The notes under the pieces: model-generated
Seen by the model: the letters and a program-made list of their open reading frames with translations, nothing else
What the model was told of the DNA's origin: nothing
Database searches by the model: none
Shown here: positions 6,361-12,738 of the stretch, piece after piece
Layout: each line of letters starts with the position of its first letter
How positions within the stretch are numbered: the first letter of the stretch is position 1
IMG/VR virus record: IMGVR_UViG_3300022221_000011
Location: 1 to 49,130 of that record
DNA length: 49,130 nucleotides
Direction: 5' to 3' (one strand)
Source: a virus
Translations under genes and position numbers: made by a program

Positions 6361-6572
6361 ATTTCCTCCTCTATTTTTAGGTTTTCGATACACTCCACAA
6401 ACTCTATCCCCAATTTAACAACATCAACATTATTGGAATGATTACAAATGGCATTCTCACGGCCCCAAAACTCCACCATATCTACCTTCAAGAATGGAGC
6501 CTCCCCGTATACCATAAGTAGTACTGTTTTACCTTTGAGTTTCCCCTTGTAAAACCCTGGTTCAATATTCAT
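6357..6572 (-). CDS. Hypothetical phage protein (71 aa)
   Basis: Begins MNIEPGFYKGKLKGKTVLLM with a beta-rich core (VYGEAPFLKVDMVEFWG), a single Cys and an acidic C-terminus. Overlaps the annealing-protein start by ATGA, indicating translational coupling. Unrecognised. Confidence 0.6.
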   Translation of the reverse strand: MNIEPGFYKGKLKGKTVLLMVYGEAPFLKVDMVEFWGRENAICNHSNNVDVVKLGIEFVECIENLKIEEEI

Positions 6573-6856
6573 TTGTCCTCCAATAGTTCAGTGTTTTCGT
6601 AGATGTTGCCGATTATCACCATTTCTCGCCAAGGGTGACAGTATGGATTGTCTCCATCATAATAATCTCCATTATTGTAGCCGCTCAAATCAAAAGATGG
6701 TGCGCTATAGGTAACTTCATAGACCATGATGATAGCATCCTTTATAATATCAGAAGGACACACCATAGTCACTCCACGAACAGTTGCATAGCCATTCATT
6801 ATATTTACATTACTATGCATTGATCCGTTCCAAGCCCTAAATTTAACCTCTCTCAT
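6569..6856 (-). CDS. YopX-like phage protein
   Basis: Starts MREVKFRAWNGSM and ends with VIIGNIYENTELLE, the two signatures of the YopX family found in many phages. At 95 aa it is shorter than most, lacking the usual middle FTGLKDKNG segment. RBS GGAGGAAAGT. Function unknown. Confidence 0.75.
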   Translation of the reverse strand: MREVKFRAWNGSMHSNVNIMNGYATVRGVTMVCPSDIIKDAIIMVYEVTYSAPSFDLSGYNNGDYYDGDNPYCHPWREMVIIGNIYENTELLEDK

Positions 6857-7136
6857 TTACTTTCCTCCCTGTCATAACTTGAATATCATAAGCGTCTGGC
6901 TTGTTTCCGCAAGAAATACACCTAGGATTACAACGTCCTATCTTGTGCATCTGCCTATGATCTTCAATACAATACTGACAATATTTGTCACCTACAGGGA
7001 TAATCTCGTCTTCGCACATCTTGCACCAGTTAATAATCAACTTCTCCTCCTCTACATAGTCTATTGTTGAACAACTTGGGCAATATTGTTCATATGATGA
7101 TCTGCCACATGAAAGGCATTTACCTCGGTTTTCCAT
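6843..7136 (-). CDS. Multi-zinc-finger protein (97 aa)
   Basis: Start MENRGKCLSC (an ATG two codons earlier is also possible). Cys pairs in order: CLSC, CPSC, CKMC, CQYC with a following His, then CNPRCISC. This suggests two or three zinc ribbons. Function unknown, probably nucleic-acid or protein binding. Overlaps its neighbour by 14 nt. Confidence 0.65.
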   Translation of the reverse strand: MENRGKCLSCGRSSYEQYCPSCSTIDYVEEEKLIINWCKMCEDEIIPVGDKYCQYCIEDHRQMHKIGRCNPRCISCGNKPDAYDIQVMTGRKVNERG

Positions 7137-7302
7137 GCTCATCCCTATGTTTTACCTTTTCGGAGTCTCTACGGCCATCCTCGCGCACCTCAGGGTCCAT
7201 TAGGTGGTCTACTGCATCCAAGTCTATAGTCTTTAGTCCATCGGCCCCCCGTTCCTTGTACTTTTCTATTATCTCGTCCATCACTATATGCACTTTACTC
7301 AT
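7120..7302 (-). CDS. Hypothetical phage protein (60 aa)
   Basis: Begins MSKVHIVMDEIIEKY; charged and helical throughout, ending KHRDEHGKPR. Overlaps the next gene by 17 nt and sits 3 nt after 7306-7560. Unrecognised. Confidence 0.5.
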   Translation of the reverse strand: MSKVHIVMDEIIEKYKERGADGLKTIDLDAVDHLMDPEVREDGRRDSEKVKHRDEHGKPR

Positions 7303-7305
7303 ATG

Positions 7306-7560
7306 CTATCCCTCCTTGACTTCCCTCTTTAAGTATTCCCTTGTGCATTCAGCCGGAATATCACTTATAAACTCATCGCTGAAATGCCAATTAGTTTCAT
7401 AATGCCTAGCCTCTCTTTCCTCTTCCGGTGTAACATCGTTAATGGTGGTAATGCCGTATTCTTTAGCCTTTGATAAATGACCACATCCTTTACAGCTATC
7501 ACGTACTACACAGTCTGTATAATTAATTAGCTGCCTGTTGGTTTGGCAATATATCTTCAT
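7306..7560 (-). CDS. Hypothetical Cys-rich phage protein (84 aa)
   Basis: Begins MKIYCQTNRQLINYTDC, then CVVRDSCKGCGHL: five cysteines in the first 30 residues, resembling a small Cys cluster in which C-x5-C-x2-C binds metal. The remainder is helical. Overlaps the regulator gene by ATGA. Confidence 0.55.
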   Translation of the reverse strand: MKIYCQTNRQLINYTDCVVRDSCKGCGHLSKAKEYGITTINDVTPEEEREARHYETNWHFSDEFISDIPAECTREYLKREVKEG

Positions 7561-7802
7561 ACTTCCTCCCCCAGAGATATTTTAGCTGATACTCCAAGTG
7601 TTTTGAATACATTGTGTATAGAAGCAAAGCGGAGGTCAGTACCATCATTACAGGATTCAATATTACTTACTGTTTTGATGCAGAACGTATTTCCACCCCT
7701 TAATACAAGTTGTTCCTGTGTCCACCCCTTTTCCTCCCTGCCCATAATACAGGCCCTTGCTAGCTTCCTACGGTAGTTCTGGTATGTAGCTTCAATTTTC
7801 AT
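7557..7802 (-). CDS. XRE-family HTH regulator (81 aa)
   Basis: Lambda-repressor-like helix-turn-helix spanning about residues 12-70: MGREEKGWTQEQLVLRGG, then TVSNIE and a final helix before VSAKISL. First gene of the 7802-5395 operon, preceded by AAGGAGTAATT and by palindromic DNA (GCTTGCAAGC) that could be its operator. Likely controls its own operon and perhaps its twin element at 46921-46944 (inference). Confidence 0.75.
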   Translation of the reverse strand: MKIEATYQNYRRKLARACIMGREEKGWTQEQLVLRGGNTFCIKTVSNIESCNDGTDLRFASIHNVFKTLGVSAKISLGEEV

Positions 7803-7820
7803 AATTACTCCTTACTTAAA

Positions 7821-7870
7821 GTTGACATAATGCTTGCAAGCGCAAGCGGTCTACATATTATATGTTACGC
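7821..7870 (+). repeat. attC/attI-like anchor site of array B, with shared 24-bp element 7841-7864
   Basis: The left half GACATAAT pairs with ATATTATATGT, and the core GTTACGC 7864-7870 marks the start of array B. Positions 7841-7864 are identical to 46921-46944. Read on the minus strand the element contains TATAAT, so it may also be the -10 of the 7802 operon. Confidence 0.55.
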
Positions 7871-8029
7871 AGTTCTGTCTTTTAATGCCTCACATACCAA
7901 TATAGCAATCGAAAGGATAAATAACATGCAAGGAAAAATAAAATCTTCCATACTTCTATGTCCTTCCAATCTCGTCACAATAGCATTACCTGTAAATCCT
8001 ATAAGAAACCCTATTCCTAGTTTTTGCAT
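7865..8029 (-). CDS. Small membrane protein (54 aa) in cassette
   Basis: Start MQKLGIGFLIGF behind AGGAGGTTGAT. Two hydrophobic segments (about 4-16 and 30-45) joined by a basic/acidic loop suggest a two-pass inner-membrane protein. First cassette of array B. TAA in the GTTACGC core. Confidence 0.55.
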   Translation of the reverse strand: MQKLGIGFLIGFTGNAIVTRLEGHRSMEDFIFPCMLFILSIAILVCEALKDRTA

Positions 8030-8047
8030 ATCAACCTCCTTTGTTTT

Positions 8048-8136
8048 GCATAACCCGCTGCTCAAGTGGGAGCGGCATTAGCTCGTTTCGTTTTTAAGTG
8101 GGCAGGTTGCGCCGCCCCCTTAGCGTTTTGTTATGT
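8048..8136 (+). repeat. attC site
   Basis: R'' GCATAAC 8048-8054, R' GTTATGT 8130-8136. L'' GCTCAAGTGGGAGCGGC against L' GCCGCCCCCTTAGCG shows the single extra C on the left that fixes the site's orientation. Confidence 0.9.
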
Positions 8137-8346
8137 GTTTACCAGTTTAAAGTCTGCACATGTTTTAGCTGTCAATATTTTTTCACGGTAACTTTTCATA
8201 TCCCATGATATATCAACATTCCAATGCCCCTTTGTGCAGCCCATCTCAGCATGCCCCTCACCGCCATAACCGCAAGTAGGGCATCCTCCACCACCAGCAT
8301 CATAATCAAAATCAAGTTTTTCGCAAAACACACATAATTTTTCCAT
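8131..8346 (-). CDS. Zinc-ribbon cassette protein (71 aa)
   Basis: MEKLCVFCEK, then CPTCGYGG: a four-Cys zinc ribbon with Gly-rich spacer, followed by MGCTKGHW and a helical end. GGAGGAAAAAA precedes the ATG. Function unknown. The stop codon is in the attC core. Confidence 0.6.
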   Translation of the reverse strand: MEKLCVFCEKLDFDYDAGGGGCPTCGYGGEGHAEMGCTKGHWNVDISWDMKSYREKILTAKTCADFKLVNT

Positions 8347-8375
8347 AACTTTTTTCCTCCTTTAATTAGCGCAAC

Positions 8376-8462
8376 ACATAACCCCACACTACAAGGGAGC
8401 CATATTAGCATTTCCGTTTTTCAGTGGGCTTGGTCCATGGCCCCCTGAGTTCATAGTTCTAC
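8376..8462 (+). repeat. attC site
   Basis: R'' ACATAAC 8376-8382. The right core is degenerate (GTTCTAC, 8456-8462) yet still gives the TAG stop of the next gene. Confidence 0.65.
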
Positions 8463-8767
8463 TACTCTCCGGCTATAAATACTTCACCTTTGGCATTAGG
8501 GTATCCCGTCAATACACCTTGGCCGTCTTTCTCCCGCCATACCCACTCAATAGCACCGTACACACCTTCTACCATCGCCTTAACCTCCTCTTTTGTAAAG
8601 CCGATTAGCGTAGCAGAACCAGCCATTCCAGCGGGACTTGTTGCCACGCGGTCTGTTTTGCTTATAAGTGAGAGTATTTGATCCGCCATCACATCAGCCC
8701 ACATCTTTGCATTATCATTGTCGCCATCTAGTAAAATATCAATAATCCCACTTCTCACGTCTTCCAT
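8462..8767 (-). CDS. Hypothetical cassette protein (101 aa), start probably inside attC
   Basis: Start MEDVRSGIIDILL behind AAAGGATGGAAAG. The N-terminal ~45 residues lie in the enlarged attC 8612-8815. The body FTKEEVKAMVEGVYGAIEWVW is helical, ending GYPNAKGEVFIAGE. No family recognised. Confidence 0.55.
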   Translation of the reverse strand: MEDVRSGIIDILLDGDNDNAKMWADVMADQILSLISKTDRVATSPAGMAGSATLIGFTKEEVKAMVEGVYGAIEWVWREKDGQGVLTGYPNAKGEVFIAGE

Positions 8768-8815
8768 CTTTCCATCCTTTCTCAGTGGCAAAAGCCCCTG
8801 AATTAAATGTTATAT
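8612..8815 (+). repeat. Probable enlarged attC containing a gene start
   Basis: Left arm CAGCGGGACTTGTTGCCAC (about 8629-8647) pairs with GTGGCAAAAGCCCCTG (8785-8800). R' GTTATAT 8809-8815. The R'' core is poor (GCAGAAC), so the outer left limit is uncertain. Confidence 0.4.
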
Positions 8816-9031
8816 TTTTATTACATCCAACAACTCTTGCTCTCCGTTAGCGACCTTTACCAAAGTTTGAACAAGCGCGGGTTGCATATATAGTCCTTGG
8901 TTAAAAGCAAATCTCCTTCTCTCGTATTCCATTATTTCGGGGCATTGATGCCCCCAGTGCAACTCTGCTTCCCATATCCCAAAATATTCAACTATCTCAC
9001 CACAATGTTCGCATTTCATGCTGTATCCCAT
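8810..9031 (-). CDS. Hypothetical zinc-finger cassette protein (73 aa)
   Basis: Start MGYSMKCEHC behind GGAGGTAATT. CEHCG near the N-terminus plus HWGHQC about 20 residues later would form a Cys/His zinc site. The rest is helical. Not recognised further. Confidence 0.55.
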   Translation of the reverse strand: MGYSMKCEHCGEIVEYFGIWEAELHWGHQCPEIMEYERRRFAFNQGLYMQPALVQTLVKVANGEQELLDVIKI

Positions 9032-9043
9032 AATTACCTCCAA

Positions 9044-9123
9044 ATATAACCCTGCGGTCAACCCCGCTCATTTTATTCGCTTCGACCGCGCTTACGCGCG
9101 TCGAGTTACCTTTTCTGTTCTAA
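9044..9123 (+). repeat. attC site
   Basis: R'' ATATAAC 9044-9050. L'' includes GTCAACCCC. The degenerate R' GTTCTAA 9117-9123 supplies a TAG stop. The loop carries GCGCTTACGCGC. Confidence 0.7.
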
Positions 9124-9320
9124 GGCTGTTCAACAAAGTCAGCAAGGCTCTTTCTCACAGTGATATTTTCGCCTTTATCTTTTACGTTGTATTCCATTAT
9201 CGCCTTTGCCGTCCCGCCCACAATTTCGCCTTCGGCCCATTCGTCACATTGCCCAGCCAAGCGCATAAAGAAGTTGCCTTTTCTTCTGTGTTTCACTAAG
9301 TATATTTTTCCCTCTGTCAT
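9120..9320 (-). CDS. Hypothetical cassette protein (66 aa)
   Basis: MTEGKIYLVKHRRKGNFFMRL, a beta-rich start, then WAEGEIVGG and a basic end. It could be a small SH3-like/barrel fold, but no family is recognised. RBS GGAGGAGACA. Confidence 0.5.
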   Translation of the reverse strand: MTEGKIYLVKHRRKGNFFMRLAGQCDEWAEGEIVGGTAKAIMEYNVKDKGENITVRKSLADFVEQP

Positions 9321-9352
9321 TGTCTCCTCCTTGTCTCTTTAAGTTTCAAGCC

Positions 9353-9440
9353 TTAGAACCACGCGCTCAAAGGGAGCGGCAATGGCGTTTTCGTTTCTAA
9401 GTGAGCAGGTTGCGCCGCCCCCTTAGCTTTTACGTTAGGC
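9353..9440 (+). repeat. attC site
   Basis: R'' TTAGAAC 9353-9359, R' GTTAGGC 9434-9440. Same subfamily as 8048-8136. Confidence 0.85.
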
Positions 9441-9665
9441 ACTCGCCTTGTCTGGGTAATCCCTCTTGCTTTTCATCACTCTTTTGCAATGCTGATAAAT
9501 TCCATACATATCAGCCTCTTTAATCATCGAGATAGGGCCATATAATGCCGTAAACTTTTTTTGATGTTCTGGTGTAATTTGCCCGTATAATTCATCAATC
9601 ATTCCCCTTTGAAACTCTCTCACTCTTTGGCTATACTCACAATTAGGTCTATTATCTCTTTTCAT
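9435..9665 (-). CDS. Hypothetical cassette protein (76 aa)
   Basis: Start MKRDNRPNCEYSQRV behind TTGGAGGTAAG. All-helical charged protein with ITPEHQKKFTALYGPISMI. Resembles small phage proteins without known function. Confidence 0.5.
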   Translation of the reverse strand: MKRDNRPNCEYSQRVREFQRGMIDELYGQITPEHQKKFTALYGPISMIKEADMYGIYQHCKRVMKSKRDYPDKASA

Positions 9666-9679
9666 CTTACCTCCAACGT

Positions 9680-9737
9680 GCCTAACGAGGCACTCAAAGC
9701 GGACTGGCAAGCCAGCCCTTTAGTTTATCCGTTATAT
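9680..9737 (+). repeat. attC site (58 bp), canonical
   Basis: R'' GCCTAAC 9680-9686, L'' CTCAAAGCGGACTGG, L' CCAGCCCTTTAG, R' GTTATAT 9731-9737. Compact and almost fully paired; the best example for type and orientation. Confidence 0.92.
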
Positions 9738-10052
9738 TTTTATCACTGTTCCAGTGTAGAACTCTGTCGCTTGCGGGTTTTCCGCAAAATAGATTTCTGA
9801 TATATGTTTTTTGCAATAAGGTATGTTAAATGTCAGCCCAAGCTTTCTCCTTCTAATCACCCCATTTGCTATGTTCCCGCAGTCTTTGCAATAAACTCCA
9901 GCCCCATCCTTGTCGGTAAGCAACCACTTTATTCGTCCTGCATAATATTTCTTATTCACATACGGCAACAGGCGAAAAAATATAACAAAACGCTCAAAGC
10001 CGGACTGGCTAGGGGCGGTGTTCGTTTTTTGGTCCTCTTGTTCTTTGGTCAC
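9732..10052 (-). CDS. Zinc-finger cassette protein (106 aa), GTG start inside attC
   Basis: GTG at 10052 is preceded by AAAGGAGGAGATA, one of the strongest ribosome sites in the array. The first ~22 residues are encoded in attC 9980-10103 (GFERF from L''). The body has YCKDCGN and PYCKKHI about 30 residues apart, a Cx2C...CxxH zinc site, plus LLTDKDG. No other start with an RBS exists for the body. Confidence 0.6.
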   Translation of the reverse strand: MTKEQEDQKTNTAPSQSGFERFVIFFRLLPYVNKKYYAGRIKWLLTDKDGAGVYCKDCGNIANGVIRRRKLGLTFNIPYCKKHISEIYFAENPQATEFYTGTVIKI

Positions 10053-10103
10053 TATCTCCTCCTTTTTATCGCTTGTGCCAGCCCTTTAGCTTGCACGTTA
10101 GCA
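9980..10103 (+). repeat. Enlarged attC containing a gene start
   Basis: R'' ATATAAC 9980-9986. L'' CTCAAAGCCGGACTGGCT, L' GCCAGCCCTTTAGC, R' GTTAGCA 10097-10103. The arms match those of 9680-9737, but the loop is expanded to hold an RBS and GTG. Confidence 0.8.
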
Positions 10104-10107
10104 AACC

Positions 10108-10437
10108 TTAGTCGTAAATCACCTGAAAATCTTTGTCTGCTTTGGCTTCTCTAGCATATCCCTTTTCAATTAACCAGCCGCCAAAAAATAACTTTGTGCC
10201 CTGATAATTCCCAGCGTTGCAGTATTCTTTGTGCAACTCCTCAAGGTTATAGTCACCTAGCAATATCATATATTCCACAGAGGCATCAGCCCAATCTCCC
10301 CCGCCTTCTATACTTATAAAGCGAGGTTTGCTAACCCCACGTTCAACGGCTTCAGCCTTCGGCTTCGCTTCGGACTTGCTACTCTTCTGTTGGTTTCGTT
10401 TATTGTCTCTCTGTTCTTTACTGCACGGTAAAATCAT
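10108..10437 (-). CDS. Hypothetical cassette protein (109 aa), start inside attC
   Basis: ATG at 10437 behind AGAAAGGAAATGAC. About 35 basic, low-complexity N-terminal residues are encoded by attC 10329-10482, ending in VERGVSKP from L''/R''. The folded-looking body follows (ISIEGGGDWADASVEYMIL, LHKEYCNAGNY). Unrecognised. Confidence 0.6.
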   Translation of the reverse strand: MILPCSKEQRDNKRNQQKSSKSEAKPKAEAVERGVSKPRFISIEGGGDWADASVEYMILLGDYNLEELHKEYCNAGNYQGTKLFFGGWLIEKGYAREAKADKDFQVIYD

Positions 10438-10482
10438 GTCATTTCCTTTCTGGCCCGCAAGCCCGTTAACTTTTCGTTAGAC
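10329..10482 (+). repeat. Enlarged attC (154 bp) containing a gene start
   Basis: R'' TGCTAAC 10329-10335. L'' CGTTCAACGG against L' CCCGTTAAC, with the extra C on the left. R' GTTAGAC 10476-10482. Confidence 0.7.
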
Positions 10483-10734
10483 ATCATCAAGTGTAATTTT
10501 CTTGCCATCAGGAAACTCCGCATATAAAGCCGTGTATTTTTCATCCCCACACTCTCCCTCGTCCCATTCTGGCTTCCGTCCTCCAGCCCTTTCAAATTCA
10601 AGATGCCTATTACAATCACAGGACATATTGCCTTCTGTCCACCAAAAATCAGTGTGTTCTTCCCACTTTAAATCTTGTGGGCATTCCCTGATTTCTCCTG
10701 TTTCATTATTCCTTATTGCTATCTTGTATTCCAT
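10477..10734 (-). CDS. Hypothetical cassette protein (85 aa)
   Basis: MEYKIAIRNNETGEIREC, then SCDCNRHLEFERAGG and EGECGDEKYTAL. The pattern of a short beta hairpin followed by C-x-C...C resembles small phage proteins of unknown role. RBS AAGGAGCCAATT. The stop is in the R' core. Confidence 0.55.
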   Translation of the reverse strand: MEYKIAIRNNETGEIRECPQDLKWEEHTDFWWTEGNMSCDCNRHLEFERAGGRKPEWDEGECGDEKYTALYAEFPDGKKITLDDV

Positions 10735-10749
10735 AATTGGCTCCTTAAT

Positions 10750-10834
10750 GTCTAACCCAACGCTAAACCACCGTTCATTTCATTCTCTCTGACTCGCAAC
10801 CTTCGGTTGCTCACGGGTTAGCTCCCCGTTAGCA
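10750..10834 (+). repeat. attC site next to inverted cassette
   Basis: R'' GTCTAAC 10750-10756, R' GTTAGCA 10828-10834. Loop hairpin CAACC TTCG GGTTG. A plus-strand gene starts 30 bp after its R'. Confidence 0.8.
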
Positions 10835-10864
10835 CTCTAAAACAAATTTAATGGAGGTATCAAA

Positions 10865-11032
10865 ATGTCTAAAGTAGAAGAAGCCAAACAAGATTTCTGT
10901 GAGGTTCTAGTAGAACTTGACGATAGACTATCTAACCCCGAAAAAGCCACTCTATACGAGGGCCTTGTCACATTATCGGATGCCATTATTGCCTTACAGC
11001 GCGAAGTTGCATCACTCAAGAAGTCTCGATAG
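10865..11032 (+). CDS. Small protein (55 aa), inverted relative to its array
   Basis: ATG at 10865 with GGAGGTATCAAA and the recurring AAACAAATTTAAT leader. Protein begins MSKVEEAKQDF and is helical with a Leu/Ile heptad-like C-terminal half (LVTLSDAIIALQREVASLK), likely a coiled coil. The only plus-strand ORF in either array; convergent with 11016-11204, overlapping it by 17 nt. Confidence 0.6.
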   Translation: MSKVEEAKQDFCEVLVELDDRLSNPEKATLYEGLVTLSDAIIALQREVASLKKSR

Positions 11033-11204
11033 TAACAATCGTTTCTTTGAACTTTCGCGCTTGCTCTTCGCGTTTGCATTTTTGTTCTTCATTGAAAGCT
11101 TTTAATCCTTTCATTACTAACTCGACAAATATGTGATCGTTGGAAGTAATTGGCTCTATTATCCATTTGTCTTTTGTGCCTGTTTGGTGTCTTTCGATTT
11201 TCAT
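11016..11204 (-). CDS. Hypothetical cassette protein (62 aa)
   Basis: Start MKIERHQTGTKDK behind AAGGAGCTTATT. Helical Lys/Glu-rich C-terminus. Its stop is not in a core site, unlike its neighbours, and overlaps the convergent gene 10865-11032. This suggests a past rearrangement here. Confidence 0.5.
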   Translation of the reverse strand: MKIERHQTGTKDKWIIEPITSNDHIFVELVMKGLKAFNEEQKCKREEQARKFKETIVTIETS

Positions 11205-11218
11205 AATAAGCTCCTTAG

Positions 11219-11347
11219 TGCTAACCAATCGCTCAAGACGGACTTGTTAACAGTGGCCTCTTTTTGAACGTTGATATATTAATATTCATTTACTTTGAAG
11301 CGGCTCTAACAATTTAAGCCACAAGCCGCTTAGCTTAAACGTTAGAC
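11219..11347 (+). repeat. attC site (129 bp)
   Basis: R'' TGCTAAC 11219-11225. L'' CGCTCAAGACGG, L' region GCCGCTTAGC, R' GTTAGAC 11341-11347. The AT-rich loop has no convincing gene start. Confidence 0.75.
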
Positions 11348-11806
11348 ATTCTTCCTTAATTCTTTAAGTCTAGCTATAGCCCATTTGCTTCCAGGCAGAT
11401 CGTCCCTCAAATATACACGATTTCCACTAAAGGTAACTCCCACAAAATTTTCAGGAGTAGATTCTTCTATTAAGATTCTATATTCTTCAAGGGTCAGCTC
11501 CATGTCTAACCCGCCACTTAAGGCAGGGTTGCTAACTTTTGGTTCTTTTTCATCTGGGGGGTCTCCTATCAAGCCTAGTTCTCTTAAACAATCAGCAAAT
11601 CCATCCTCGTACCCCGCCTTACGATTGTGTAAATCGCTAGGAAGGTTATTTTCGCTAAATTGCTTCATATATTCTGACGATTTTTTTCTAAGCGGTAAAT
11701 CACCGCAAAACCTAACCCCGTCAGTCAACATGGAATTAGCTAACGCCTTTGCTTTTCCGTTCAGTATGCCCTTATCAATGTTTTCCTTTATTTTATCTAT
11801 GTCCAT
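11342..11806 (-). CDS. Hypothetical cassette protein (154 aa), start inside attC; possible fusion
   Basis: Start MDIDKIKENI behind GGAGGGATT. The N-terminal ~30 residues lie in attC 11709-11843 (TDGVRF from L''/R''). A second attC-like remnant, GTCTAACCCGCCAC near 11504, encodes NPALSGGLDM. The last 53 residues (MELTLEEYRIL onward) therefore look like a once separate ORF joined by site read-through. No family recognised. Confidence 0.55.
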   Translation of the reverse strand: MDIDKIKENIDKGILNGKAKALANSMLTDGVRFCGDLPLRKKSSEYMKQFSENNLPSDLHNRKAGYEDGFADCLRELGLIGDPPDEKEPKVSNPALSGGLDMELTLEEYRILIEESTPENFVGVTFSGNRVYLRDDLPGSKWAIARLKELRKNV

Positions 11807-11843
11807 AATCCCTCCGCTAATCCAGTTACCTTTTACGTTAAGT
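11709..11843 (+). repeat. Enlarged attC containing a gene start
   Basis: R'' ACCTAAC 11709-11715. L'' GTCAACATGGAATTAGC pairs with L' GCTAATCCAGTTAC. R' GTTAAGT 11837-11843. Confidence 0.65.
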
Positions 11844-11846
11844 GGG

Positions 11847-11978
11847 CTAACATCCATATACAACTCTTATAGTCCATAAGAGAAGTATGTCTAAAATAAA
11901 TGTCAAAAGAATGGTTCCTCCTGCCTCACCTTTATACTTGAGGCAACATAACGTGAATATAGTCAATAAAGTTATCAT
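11847..11978 (-). CDS. Small membrane protein (43 aa) in cassette
   Basis: ATG at 11978 behind AAGGAGATATC. Two hydrophobic stretches (LLTIFTLCCL and TILLTFILDILLLW) and a C-terminal Cys. The TAG stop is next to R'. Function unknown. Confidence 0.5.
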   Translation of the reverse strand: MITLLTIFTLCCLKYKGEAGGTILLTFILDILLLWTIRVVYGC

Positions 11979-12003
11979 GATATCTCCTTTCTTCCAGCGG
12001 CCC

Positions 12004-12092
12004 ACTTAACCCCACGCTGGAGAGTCGCTTTTTTCAAAAGCTTCGGACTTTCGCTCACGCTGTTCGCTCGTCCGCTCAGCTCCCCGTTATTT
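12004..12092 (+). repeat. attC site
   Basis: R'' ACTTAAC 12004-12010, R' GTTATTT 12086-12092. The leader CCAGCGG to its left can pair with CGCTGG of L''. Confidence 0.75.
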
Positions 12093-12398
12093 GCCTCTCA
12101 CCCTTAAAGCTGTAGGCTTTTTACCACATTGGTCAAGTAGCTCTATTATCTTCTTTTGGCATGGGCTTCCTTTTCCCGGCAGTGTCTTTGTCTCAATGCA
12201 ACTATTAAACACATCTAGCATTAAGGAGAGTTCAGCAAATAACACGTCACTGCATTGGAAATTTGCCACGGGTGCTTTTTTCTCTTTAAGGGTCTTGTAC
12301 AGCCTGCATGTTTTCAAGTCATCTTTGTGGGTTATTTGGCATCCGCTCACATAGTCTAAGTTGTTGGCTGTACATTGGTCATTTACACATTTGCTCAT
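12087..12398 (-). CDS. Cys-rich cassette protein (103 aa), start inside attC
   Basis: Start MSKCVNDQCTANN behind AAGGAGACGGAAAG. The N-terminal ~50 residues are in the attC 12236-12446 and carry CVNDQC, GCQ and TCR, a plausible metal cluster. The body is ELSLMLDVFNSCIETKT with further Cys. A basic tail ends at TAA in the R' core. Unrecognised. Confidence 0.55.
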   Translation of the reverse strand: MSKCVNDQCTANNLDYVSGCQITHKDDLKTCRLYKTLKEKKAPVANFQCSDVLFAELSLMLDVFNSCIETKTLPGKGSPCQKKIIELLDQCGKKPTALRVRGK

Positions 12399-12446
12399 CT
12401 TTCCGTCTCCTTCCAGTGGCAAATTCCACTGAGTTTTTAGCTAGCC
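12236..12446 (+). repeat. Enlarged attC (about 211 bp) containing a gene start
   Basis: R'' AAATAAC 12236-12242. L'' GGAAATTTGCCACGGG pairs with L' CCAGTGGCAAATTCC. The right core is degenerate, GCTAGCC 12440-12446. Confidence 0.55.
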
Positions 12447-12635
12447 AAACTTTTCGTGTCTCACACTTCCCCAGTGTTGGTAAAAGTCATGCAACAGTCC
12501 ACATATCTCTTCAGCTTCTTTTTTCATTTCAGGCTGTTCCTCCATTGCTTCATGCTGCAAGATCTGTTCATCAAACATATCGGCAATTATACTTGCTCTG
12601 TCCAAAACTTCATGGTAACTAAATTCATCTGCCAT
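12441..12635 (-). CDS. Hypothetical acidic cassette protein (64 aa)
   Basis: MADEFSYHEVLDRASIIADMFDEQIL: all-helical, acidic, of a type seen as small phage proteins of unknown function. RBS GAAAGGAT. Confidence 0.5.
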   Translation of the reverse strand: MADEFSYHEVLDRASIIADMFDEQILQHEAMEEQPEMKKEAEEICGLLHDFYQHWGSVRHEKFG

Positions 12636-12662
12636 CGCTTTTATCCTTTCTGTTTACGGTTT

Positions 12663-12738
12663 GGATAACCCCACATTCAACCATCGCTTCGCTCAGACTC
12701 GCGCCTACGCCGCTCGCAGGGTTAATTTATTGTTAGGG
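12663..12738 (+). repeat. attC site
   Basis: R'' GGATAAC 12663-12669, L'' ATTCAACC, L' GGTTAAT, R' GTTAGGG 12732-12738. Confidence 0.85.

Noticed and set aside
7861-7871. Eleven-base match ATGTTACGCAG to part of class 1 attI1
   Set aside because: Too short, and explained by the GTTACGC core plus the stop-proximal codons of 7865-8029. The rest of attI1 is absent.
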